Assembly: GCF_014836875.1 (NCBI RefSeq)
Contig: NZ_JACSQC010000001.1
Span: 434,001 to 498,000, forward strand
Length of the DNA stretch: 64,000 bases
Direction: 5' to 3'
Origin: Arthrobacter pullicola
Lineage (GTDB): Bacteria; Actinomycetota; Actinomycetes; Actinomycetales; Micrococcaceae
The notes below the pieces were generated by a model. That model was not told where the DNA came from. It saw only the letters and a program-made list of their open reading frames with translations, and ran no database searches. The position numbers were made by a program, and so were the translations under genes. Positions 16,224 to 23,607 of the stretch are shown here, piece by piece (position 1 is the first letter of the stretch; each line of letters starts with the position of its first letter).

Positions 16224-17698
16224 GCCTGTTCCGCCGCCCAGGCCTCGTACTTTTCCTTCCACGCGGCGTTCATCGGGTAGAGGCCGTCGACACTGTTGCC
16301 GGCCTTGACCATCTCGGCGATGAACTCTTCCTGGTGTTCCTGCTTAATGCAGGCTTCCACCAGTTCCTCGGCGATGGCCGGCGGGATGACCAGGATGCCG
16401 TCGTCGTCGGCCACGATGATGTCACCGGGCTGGACGGTGGAGCCGCCGCAGGCGATGGTGATGTCCGTGTCCCAGGGGATGTGCCGGCGGCCGAGCACCG
16501 CGGGGTGCGGGTTGGCGCAGTACACGGGCAGGTCGAAGCTGGCGACGGTGGAGTAGTCGCGGACGCCGCCGTCGGTGATGATGGCTGCGGCACCGTTGTG
16601 CATGGCGCGCAGGGCGAGGATGTCGCCCAGGGTGCCGGTGCCCTTTTCGCCGCGGGCTTCCATGACCAGGACTTCGCCTTCGCGGACGGAGTCGATGGCG
16701 CGCTTCTGCGCGTTGTAGCCGCCGCCGTGGGTCTTGAAGAGGTCTTCGCGGTTGGGGACGTAGCGCAGGGTGCGGGCGGTGCCCACCACCTTGCGGCCGG
16801 TCTTGGTGCCGGTGAGGCCGTCGATGGAGACGTTGTTCAGGCCGCGGGCGCGCATCTGGGAGCTGAGCGTGGCGGTGGCGACGGATTCAAGCTTGGCCTT
16901 CAGCTCGGGGGTGAGGGCCGACGCCGGTTCCTGCTTGGGTGCCAGGCCCGCCTTCTCGGCGGAGCCCCAGGCTTCTTCGCGCTGCTTGTCATCGATCTTG
17001 GGCTGTGCGCCGAAGGGGGCCAGCGGCGTCGTGCCTTCGGTGACGGTGGTGCTCAGGCGGCCGGTGGTCTGGCCGGTGGAGGGGGAGTCAACTTCAATTT
17101 CGACGACGTCGCCTGGGACGGCCACGGAGGCGCCGGCGGGGGTGCCGGTGAGGATCAGGTCTCCGGGTTCGAGGGTGAGGAGTTGGGAGAGGTCGGCGAC
17201 CAGCTGCGCGAAGGGGAAGAGCAGGTCTGCGGTGGTGTCATCCTGGGCAAGTTCGCCGTTGACCCAGGTGCGCACGCACAGATCTGCGGGGTCCACGGAA
17301 GCGGCGTCGAGGATCGCCGGACCCACGGGGGTGAAGCCGTCGCCGCCCTTGGAGCGGAGGTTGGAGCCTTTGTCCGCCCAGCGGAGGTCGTACACGCCGA
17401 GGTCGTTGCTGGCGGTGACGCCGCTGACGTAGCTCCAGGCGTCTTCGACGGAGACGCGGCGTGCGGTCTTGCCGATGATCAGGGCGATTTCGCCTTCGAA
17501 CCCGAGCAGTTCGCAGCCGGCCGGGCGCTCCACGGTGCCGCCGGTGAGGGCAAGGGAGGAGCTGGGCTTCAGGAAGTAGGAGGGCTGCTCGGGTGTGCGT
17601 CCGCGTTCGGCTGCCCGGGTGGGGTAGTTGATGTGGACGGCGATGACCTTGCCGGCGCTAGCCAAGGTCTCCGGTGTAACGGTGCTGCTCGTAGACAT
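16220..17698 (-). CDS. Fusion of FAH-family (HpaG-like) and RraA-like aldolase domains
   Basis: The 492-residue protein has two enzymes in one chain. Residues about 1-220 are a fumarylacetoacetate hydrolase fold with metal-binding Glu68, Glu70 (GFEGEIALIIG) and Asp99 (SNDLGVYD), as in HpaG decarboxylase/isomerase. Residues about 265-492 are an RraA/HMG-aldolase fold with GTLGDILALRAMHNGA and GGVRD (Arg380-Asp381). A linker of about 40 residues (about 225-265) rich in Lys, Glu, Ala and Pro joins them. In this pathway it may do the decarboxylation and the final aldol cleavage normally done by HpaI. AGGAG precedes the ATG, and this is the first gene of the operon. Confidence 0.85.
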   Translation of the reverse strand: MSTSSTVTPETLASAGKVIAVHINYPTRAAERGRTPEQPSYFLKPSSSLALTGGTVERPAGCELLGFEGEIALIIGKTARRVSVEDAWSYVSGVTASNDLGVYDLRWADKGSNLRSKGGDGFTPVGPAILDAASVDPADLCVRTWVNGELAQDDTTADLLFPFAQLVADLSQLLTLEPGDLILTGTPAGASVAVPGDVVEIEVDSPSTGQTTGRLSTTVTEGTTPLAPFGAQPKIDDKQREEAWGSAEKAGLAPKQEPASALTPELKAKLESVATATLSSQMRARGLNNVSIDGLTGTKTGRKVVGTARTLRYVPNREDLFKTHGGGYNAQKRAIDSVREGEVLVMEARGEKGTGTLGDILALRAMHNGAAAIITDGGVRDYSTVASFDLPVYCANPHPAVLGRRHIPWDTDITIACGGSTVQPGDIIVADDDGILVIPPAIAEELVEACIKQEHQEEFIAEMVKAGNSVDGLYPMNAAWKEKYEAWAAEQA

Positions 17699-17721
17699 CT
17701 CACTCCTGAATCAAGTACGAA

Positions 17722-17733
17722 ATCGTATACGAT
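17722..17733. promoter_or_regulatory. GntR/FCD operator upstream of the hpa operon
   Basis: ATCGTATACGAT is a perfect 12-bp palindrome of the GTATAC-core type bound by FCD-class GntR proteins such as VanR and FadR relatives. It lies 24 nt upstream of the first ATG of the operon that encodes such a regulator. Confidence 0.75.
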
Positions 17734-17861
17734 CCATAGTGCCTTGTGGGGTGGGTCACGTCAAGGGGGTGCGTCGCGATATAGCACAAGCGTAAGTTGC
17801 GCACATTCCGGGTAGGCCGAGAGCTGTTGAATCGCAGCCCATGATGGGCGGTCGTGCAGCG

Positions 17862-18656
17862 TTATGCAGGCGAGGCGGGACCCGATGAGGTCCGCCTTTG
17901 CTGCCACGACGTCAGGTACGCTACCGACGCGTACAACCCGGGCACGGAGTCCTTCATCCAACCTAGTCCGGAATTGCAACTGGAGCACAGAAATCCGCGA
18001 ACGCACTGTCCGCAGCTGTAGTTGCCGGGACAACACGCGTGGTCATGGTCCACGCTTATGGTGCGCGCAGGGGTGAACGGGCTTCTACAAATGGCACAGG
18101 CTTCCCCCTGTTCGCCTAGTATGCGTTCAATGTCTGCTTTGCTGAGTCCAAAGTTCTTCATACGTGCGGCTATGCCCGAGCAGTGTTTACACAGACCGTT
18201 TAGGCCGTCTTTAGACGCAGCTGATTTCCAGAATTCTGTTTCTGGGAGCCACTGCTTACATTCACCGCACCTCTTGTTGCCTTTGCCATCACGGGCCTGT
18301 GATTCTTGGGCTATCCGCCTGTCTCGGACGGGTTGCAGTTCGGTTCGCAGCCCTATTCGGATTTGACGGCGCTGTTCAGCGTGACTCTTGCAAAGTGGTA
18401 CGTGTGGAATACCAGTAGTGTCCCAGTGTTTAGCTGGCCGCCCGCATGGAAGATTTTCACGCCCCTCCGCCAAACAGACCATCCCAACCTTTATCCTTCG
18501 CTTTAGCGGCTTCACCTCACCATGTCTGCGGAACTGAACGTAGTGCCGAACACACACCATTTCTCCTGCGGCTGTTGCATAGGGCTCACGCCCACATATT
18601 CCATTATCTTCGTGGTTTGGGGCAGGACACGGGAAAAAACCTTTTCTCGCTGGCAT
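17862..18656 (-). CDS. Endonuclease VII-like protein with N-terminal zinc motifs (copy 2)
   Basis: The 264-residue C-terminal region (about 125-250) has the recombination endonuclease VII pattern: CGECKQW...CKHC, CAICRSPF, VDHDHACCPG, then RGFLCSSCNSGLGWMKDS. The DHDH pair and Cys ligands match an active beta-beta-alpha metal nuclease. Residues 1-105 carry two extra Cys/His clusters (CGREPYA..MVCVRHYVQF and LPCGRPAKHW..PLCKSHAEQ). Enzymes of this family resolve branched DNA or cut site-specifically. It lies 12 bp downstream of a paralogue with the same architecture. No strong ribosome site is seen, so coupling to the upstream gene is likely. Confidence 0.8.
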   Translation of the reverse strand: MPARKGFFPCPAPNHEDNGICGREPYATAAGEMVCVRHYVQFRRHGEVKPLKRRIKVGMVCLAEGRENLPCGRPAKHWDTTGIPHVPLCKSHAEQRRQIRIGLRTELQPVRDRRIAQESQARDGKGNKRCGECKQWLPETEFWKSAASKDGLNGLCKHCSGIAARMKNFGLSKADIERILGEQGEACAICRSPFTPARTISVDHDHACCPGNYSCGQCVRGFLCSSCNSGLGWMKDSVPGLYASVAYLTSWQQRRTSSGPASPA

Positions 18657-18668
18657 AGCTGGAAGCTA

Positions 18669-19532
18669 TCACTCGGTTCCGACAACCGATATGCGTTCGC
18701 TCGGACGAGGGAGGGTTGATCTCGCTTCCCCCGGTCCTCGCGGATGAGCAGGTATAAGCAATCTGGAGTCATTCCAAGTTTCCAGATACCCAATCGCCGC
18801 GACAATCGCCTCCACGGAATCCTTAAACCAACCGAGAGAGGAGTTGCAATTGTTGCAAAGCAATCCCCTTATGCACTCGCCACAGGTTCGAACTCCAGGA
18901 CAACATGCGTGGTCGTGGTCGACGCAAACTTTGTTGACGATGCCGTCGAAGGCCCGTCTGCAGATCGCACATGCGTTGCCCTGCGATGCGATCATCTCCT
19001 TGAACTGTTTCGCGGAAAGACCGAAGGCACGCATCCTCCTCAACTCATTGCCGCATGCTTTGCAGTGAGCACTGAGCCTGTCGGTGGAACGTCCCCCAGG
19101 ACTGAATTGCTCCGGGTCCAACCACTTTTCACATACGCAGCATCTCTTACGGCCGCATTCGTCCCTCGTCAATGACGGATGCTTCATCTTCGTTGGCTTG
19201 ATTGGGCTAAGGCCCCCGGACCCCTTCCGTAGGGCTGCCCGTTTTTGATTGTAATGCCCCTTGCATAGCGGGGAATACGGCATGGTGGTCAGATCCCAAT
19301 GCACGGCTGGCCGGTCACACGTCGGGTTTTGCCAGCCCGGTCCGGTGCACGATGTGTCAGAGTCAAGGACTCGACGAATGGGTCGAAGGCGGCCGTCCTT
19401 CTTATACTGCCGGTGATGCGTCTGGCAGACCATTATGTCGCCCGCGTGAGCGTAAACCGCCCGCCCACACAAACCCGACCCATCTTCATTTGGGCCCGGG
19501 CATTTCCTCGCAGACTCCTCAGATTCTGTCAT
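18669..19532 (-). CDS. Endonuclease VII-like protein with N-terminal zinc motifs (copy 1)
   Basis: The 287-residue protein has the same plan as its neighbour: CGRAVYAHAGDIMVCQTHHRQY and PTCDRPAVHW..PLCKGHYNQ clusters in the N-terminal third, then CCVCEKW...CKACG, CAICRRAF, VDHDHACCPG and RGLLCNNCNSSLGWFKDS. The nuclease halves are roughly 50-60% identical by eye; the N-terminal halves are less similar. I start at the ATG at 19532; a TTG at 19607 would add 25 residues and no start has a good ribosome site. The Lys/Arg-rich sequence and lower GC look foreign to the flanking hpa operon. Confidence 0.75.
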   Translation of the reverse strand: MTESEESARKCPGPNEDGSGLCGRAVYAHAGDIMVCQTHHRQYKKDGRLRPIRRVLDSDTSCTGPGWQNPTCDRPAVHWDLTTMPYSPLCKGHYNQKRAALRKGSGGLSPIKPTKMKHPSLTRDECGRKRCCVCEKWLDPEQFSPGGRSTDRLSAHCKACGNELRRMRAFGLSAKQFKEMIASQGNACAICRRAFDGIVNKVCVDHDHACCPGVRTCGECIRGLLCNNCNSSLGWFKDSVEAIVAAIGYLETWNDSRLLIPAHPRGPGEARSTLPRPSERISVVGTE

Positions 19533-19675
19533 GGCCAGAATGGTACTGGCTGTGACAGACAATGCAGCCGGCGTCAAGGTCGATTCCACGGACCACTCTG
19601 ACTCCAAAACGCGCCATACTAGTTGATGAAGCCCTTCTCATCATTGGTCTTCCCCCGCACACTTTCGGCCAATGG

Positions 19676-21178
19676 CTAGGCCACCGGAGGCACCCTATCG
19701 GTTGACCGCCACGAGCCGCGTGCCTCGATAGCCGCTTCCCGTGCCGAGGGCTTTATGAGTCGCCCCAGGGACGCCTCGGCAAGCCAGACCGCCCAACGGT
19801 CCGCGAATTCATCCAGACTGTCGGGGTCGACGGGCGCGAACGGCCATGCGACACGGTATCCGCCCCGACAGTGAAGGGCCTCCTGCGACTCCGCCGACTC
19901 GAACCCTGCTTCAAACGGAACGGGTCGCTGCAATGGGACCATTCCTTCCACTTGAGCGAATGCGGTTTCGTACCACTGGAAATGTCCTGCTTCCTCGGCG
20001 TCGGCAAACCACAACGAATGTGAGCGCCCAGAATAATCTCCACCGCTCGCTGACTGCTGCAAGTACAGTCCTGCAGTCGCCATGACGGTAAACGGATCAT
20101 CCTCCGATTCCATCAACTGCCAGTGCGGATTGTGCATCATCTCCCCGAATGTCAGCTTCGCCGACCCCAAGCGCAGGGTCCACCCGAGTCCATGTCTCCC
20201 CTCCAGTTCCGCTTCGTTTGACAGACTTTGAAGTCTGGCCAGAAACACGTCGGCGATTTGGGTGAGGCGTTCGTTCGCAAAGCTGAGATACGCCTTCCTT
20301 TCCTCGGCATCTGCCCGAAACTGCAGAGCCTGACGCTCAGCCAGATCCCGTTTGTCCTTGAGGGCTTGGTCAGCGGCAGCCATTGCTTCCGTCGCTTTGG
20401 ACGGCATCGACGGCTGGCTAGGCGTGAGCTTATTCGCGAACTGCGCGGCAGTCAGCCTGAGTTCCGGCGCCTTTGCGAGACACTCCCTGATCGCCCAGTC
20501 CAGTCTGGACTGTGCACCCGTGGGCGCTGGCGTTTCCGACAAATGCCCGATTTGGATTTGCTCCCGCGTCCCATCGAAAGGAAGTCTGCCGGTGATGATC
20601 TGGTAGGCAACGATACCCAGCGCATACATGTCACTTTGGCTGCTCGCTGTGCCGGTGGTCCACAGTTCAGGCGCGACGTAATGGAAGCTACCCGCATACT
20701 TGTGAGTCATCGTCCCGGTAACGGCCTCAGCGTACTTGGCAATGCCAAAATCGCTGAGGCACCATTTCCCATCCAGAAGAAGTATGTTTCCAGGCTTGAT
20801 GTCCCGATGAATGATTCGTCCATCCAGACTGATGAGAGCCTCGGTCACATCGGATAAGACCTGCAGTGCCAACTGCTCCGGCAGTTTGCCGCCGTGTTGG
20901 GCGAGCACATTTTCCAAGGTGTCAGCGGCCAACGGCATGGAGACAATCCAGTTTTCCTCGTCCTGACCGAATCCGGTGATTGGCACAACGTTGCGAGCAT
21001 CTTCCGGAATCTTGAGCTCTATCTCCCTGGCCGGACCGTGGCCCTTTGGGATGAACTTGATGGCCGCTTCCCTGTCGCCCTGGTGTCCGCGATAGACGAC
21101 ACCGTAGCCGCCCTTGCCTAGCGGGTCTCCCAGTTCCCATTCACCGTTGTCCAGATCAACAGTCGCGATCATTCCCAT
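19676..21178 (-). CDS. Serine/threonine protein kinase with unassigned C-terminal domain
   Basis: This is a soluble 500-residue kinase. The Gly-rich loop is GKGGYGVVYRG (21-31), the ATP lysine is Lys41, the catalytic loop HRDIKPGN (124-131), DFG 143-145 and APE 169-171, so the kinase should be active. Residues about 270-320 form a charged helical linker. About 320-500 is a domain I do not recognise (LGSAKLTFGEMMHNPHW, then DEFADRWAVWL near the end). There is no membrane helix or PASTA repeat, unlike housekeeping actinobacterial kinases. Its neighbours are nucleases, which suggests a defence or mobile-element role, but no substrate is visible. The ATG at 21178 follows GGGGGAC. Confidence 0.82.
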   Translation of the reverse strand: MGMIATVDLDNGEWELGDPLGKGGYGVVYRGHQGDREAAIKFIPKGHGPAREIELKIPEDARNVVPITGFGQDEENWIVSMPLAADTLENVLAQHGGKLPEQLALQVLSDVTEALISLDGRIIHRDIKPGNILLLDGKWCLSDFGIAKYAEAVTGTMTHKYAGSFHYVAPELWTTGTASSQSDMYALGIVAYQIITGRLPFDGTREQIQIGHLSETPAPTGAQSRLDWAIRECLAKAPELRLTAAQFANKLTPSQPSMPSKATEAMAAADQALKDKRDLAERQALQFRADAEERKAYLSFANERLTQIADVFLARLQSLSNEAELEGRHGLGWTLRLGSAKLTFGEMMHNPHWQLMESEDDPFTVMATAGLYLQQSASGGDYSGRSHSLWFADAEEAGHFQWYETAFAQVEGMVPLQRPVPFEAGFESAESQEALHCRGGYRVAWPFAPVDPDSLDEFADRWAVWLAEASLGRLIKPSAREAAIEARGSWRSTDRVPPVA

Positions 21179-21798
21179 ACCAGTCCCCCGTTCCGCCAAA
21201 TCCAACAAACACGGTCAGCCTAGTAGCTAGCGCGCCGGCGCAAGACGCACCTCACCACCCGTGTTGCTGCGGACGTGTGCCGGCCGTGGGCGGAGGACAC
21301 TGTCTGTGCACGGCTACCGAGAGCCAGCGTCGTAATCGCCTTTGTTCCCGCGGGATCACGCGTCGAGCCCGTGCACTTTCTGTGGACGACGTCTGCCTCG
21401 GATGACCCAATAGTTGTAGGCAGTCCAAGCAGCGGCTCCCGGGGGGATAAGCGCTGGAGCTGCTTGTCGACGAAGTTGGCGGCGGACCTCCACGCATTCC
21501 TCGCCGCATTCAAGAAGGTCCCCATTCCGGCGCATCATTCAGGAGGCCGATGATTCAAGCCGCTCACCCCTGCTGCGGCTCACTCTGAGGAGCTAACCAT
21601 ATACATTTCCCCTGCAGTCTCCGCTTGGAGCTACGCCTGCAACACCGGAACTGTGCACCGGACTACAGAAACCCTAAATAACCCAGGCCTGGCAGCATCA
21701 GTCCGCCGGGCCTATCAATTCCCCGCCGGTATACCGGGGTTTCCGGAGGCCACCCCCTCTTTCACCCGTGAAAAAACGATACATGCGGTGAAAGCCGT
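21179..21798. other. 620-bp stretch without a confident gene
   Basis: Short open frames exist on both strands around 21220-21553, with no ribosome site and no recognisable family. GC is lower than in the flanking operons. The stretch may hold the promoter of the kinase gene and remnants of an older insertion, but I cannot support a specific feature. Confidence 0.4.
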
Positions 21799-22454
21799 AT
21801 GACCAAGAAAGCACGCGCGATGGACGGCGCTGGAAACGCCGTCGTCTGCGGGAAACCAGTGAAAGCTCAAAAGCGTTGCCTGAAGCACTATCGGCAATGG
21901 TATAGAGCAACACCTAAATGCACGGCCAAAGGCTGCAGCCGCATTCAGGCAGCGCACTATTATTGCCGCCTGCATGAGAGGCTGGCTCTATCTGAGCGCA
22001 CTTACGTGGCCCAGCAGAAGACACTCGCACGATTCCGCGAGCAGATCGAGCCAGACCCAGCCACGGGCTGCTGGCTGTGGTCCGGGGGGACTAACGCGAA
22101 AGGCTATGGCATGTTCAGTTGCCACGGGTCTTGGCTAGCTCACCGCTTTTCCTACGTCTACTTTTACGGGGACACGCACCGAGGAAGGTGCTCGATCACA
22201 TCTGCAACGTCACTAATTGTGTTCGTCCGGACCATCTTTGGGCGGTCACGAACACTGAAAATTTGCGGCTCATGCATGAGCGGATTGCAGCACTCGACAA
22301 GGAGTTCTGGCGGCACACGCATATCACGCCACAGCCGGATGCAATGCTCGTTTGGGCCATCGATAACGACCTTCCCTATTTGAAGCCACCTGCCGGGAAT
22401 TGTCCGCATGAGCTAAAGACGCTGTCGCGCATACAGCTGGCCCTCGCCGCGTGA
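21799..22454 (+). pseudogene. HNH endonuclease with one frameshift
   Basis: Frame 1 from the ATG at 21799 encodes an N-terminal Cys/His module (CGKPVKAQKRCLKHYRQWY, CTAKGCSRI..YYCRLHERL) and IEPDPATGCWLWSGG...AHRFSYVYFYGD. The continuation expected of an HNH enzyme, VLDHICNVTNCVRPDHLWAVTNTEN, is in another frame starting about 22180 and runs to the stop at 22454. A single lost base near 22177 (a CC reduced to C would restore GDTPPRKVLDH) explains it. Once repaired the product is about 218 residues, with His in LDH and the C-x4-C-x2-H-type zinc site intact. This could be real inactivation or a sequencing error. Confidence 0.8.
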
Positions 22455-22520
22455 TTCAGACCCTGCTGAAAACTTCCCAACCCGCCCAACTGGGAGCGGC
22501 TAGGACGACCGGGGGCGGGC

Positions 22521-22545
22521 GGGAGGGTACGACGGGTTCCCTCCC
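22521..22545. terminator. Hairpin between convergent genes
   Basis: GGGAGGG and CCCTCCC pair around a 10-nt loop between the HNH pseudogene and the convergent membrane-protein gene. There is no U-tract. Confidence 0.45.
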
Positions 22546-22560
22546 CCCGCTGGCTCGTGC

Positions 22561-23205
22561 TCACCTGTCGGACGGAGAGCCGGATAGCAGGTCTTCATTC
22601 ATCAGCTCGTTCAGAGCTAACTTCCTTGCTTCCATTTCGGCACGAAAGTCTCTCACCAGTACTTCAGTCCGAACAGCGTCTTTTATTTTTTCCATGTCTG
22701 CCGCTTCCATAAGCGCATCGATGGCCAGCCGCACGGGACGCGGAGCGATGAGCCGTGCATGATTTGCCGCGTCTCGAAGTTGTGTAAGCAGCGCCCAACC
22801 TTCCTGCATCGTCAAGACTCCAAACTTTTCTTGCATCTCCTCGTACACCTGTAAACGTCGGTCCCCGCCCGGCGTCCCTCCGTCCGTAGCTGAATCACGA
22901 GACTCGGATTGTGGAGACGTGTGGGATTTCGCCGGTGCTTGCAGCGCCGAGTCAATGATGTTGTCGACCTGCCGTTGGATGATCGACTTGTCGAAGTACT
23001 CCTGGAAGCGACTGAGGAACTGGGCGTAAGCGTTTTTTCGTTCCTGCCACTCAAGGACCCGGCGGCTTTCCGTCAATTGCATATTCTGAACCGACAGCTG
23101 GGTTTGTCCGGCCCGGCGACTCGTCCATAAAGTCGCTGCTAGACCTCCGAGAGCAACAATAGTTGTGCCGATCCAACCGACATCTCTTAACCAGTCCCAA
23201 TTCAC
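22561..23205 (-). CDS. Membrane-anchored helical hypothetical protein
   Basis: The 214-residue protein has one N-terminal membrane helix (about 8-28, VGWIGTTIVALGGLAATLW), followed by SRRAGQTQ and a long charged, probably helical cytoplasmic region. A Ser/Gly-rich loop interrupts it at about 90-118. No family is recognised; the topology resembles small phage- or island-encoded membrane sensors. It converges on the HNH pseudogene and is the last gene of the island. The ATG at 23205 has no strong ribosome site; the nearest purine run is GAGGATCAGCC. Confidence 0.6.
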   Translation of the reverse strand: MNWDWLRDVGWIGTTIVALGGLAATLWTSRRAGQTQLSVQNMQLTESRRVLEWQERKNAYAQFLSRFQEYFDKSIIQRQVDNIIDSALQAPAKSHTSPQSESRDSATDGGTPGGDRRLQVYEEMQEKFGVLTMQEGWALLTQLRDAANHARLIAPRPVRLAIDALMEAADMEKIKDAVRTEVLVRDFRAEMEARKLALNELMNEDLLSGSPSDR

Positions 23206-23607
23206 AGGCTGATCCTCTCATGACTCACAGGCGAGGCAGCCTTACCGTCTCACAACCCAAGGATTGAAAGACGCCGGTCACGTAGGACACTTTCGCGCGG
23301 CCTGGACACGATTTCAGTGTCCCATTTGAATGTCTCGCAAGTGGCCATCAAGTTGATGGTAATCAAACACTGTTGCGAGGCACTATTGGAAAGACTTCCA
23401 TGCCAAAGCTGATCGGGTACGCGGAGTCTCCGGATAGAACTGCAAGCCCTCGATCACCTCGTCCGGTGTGAGAGTCGCCCACGAGTTGCATCCGGACAAC
23501 GGTATGACTGCAGCGGTCAGGAGGTCAAATATTCTAGCTATAAAAATTGGAGTGGCTCACCGTCTCCTGGCGTCATTCTGATCGCCCAGGGTAGACCCAT
23601 CCGGGTC
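23206..23607. other. 402-bp AT-richer stretch at the island edge
   Basis: No intact gene lies here. Apart from the possible recombinase remnant at 23400 I recognise nothing. A segment around 23510-23560 (AAATATTCTAGCTATAAAAATT) is among the most AT-rich in the window and may carry a promoter or mark the island boundary. Confidence 0.4.
23400..23471 (+). pseudogene. Possible N-terminal remnant of a serine recombinase
   Basis: The ATG at 23400 opens MPKLIGYAESPDRTA and stops after 23 codons. KLIGYA followed by S and D residues is the usual beginning of resolvase/invertase proteins (GYARVST). No catalytic core remains. The match is short, so this is tentative, but it lies at the island edge where an integration relic would be expected. 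Confidence 0.3.

Noticed and set aside
21220-21553. Overlapping small open frames on both strands upstream of the kinase
   Set aside because: Neither has a ribosome site or recognisable family, and they overlap each other; reported only as an unassigned stretch.
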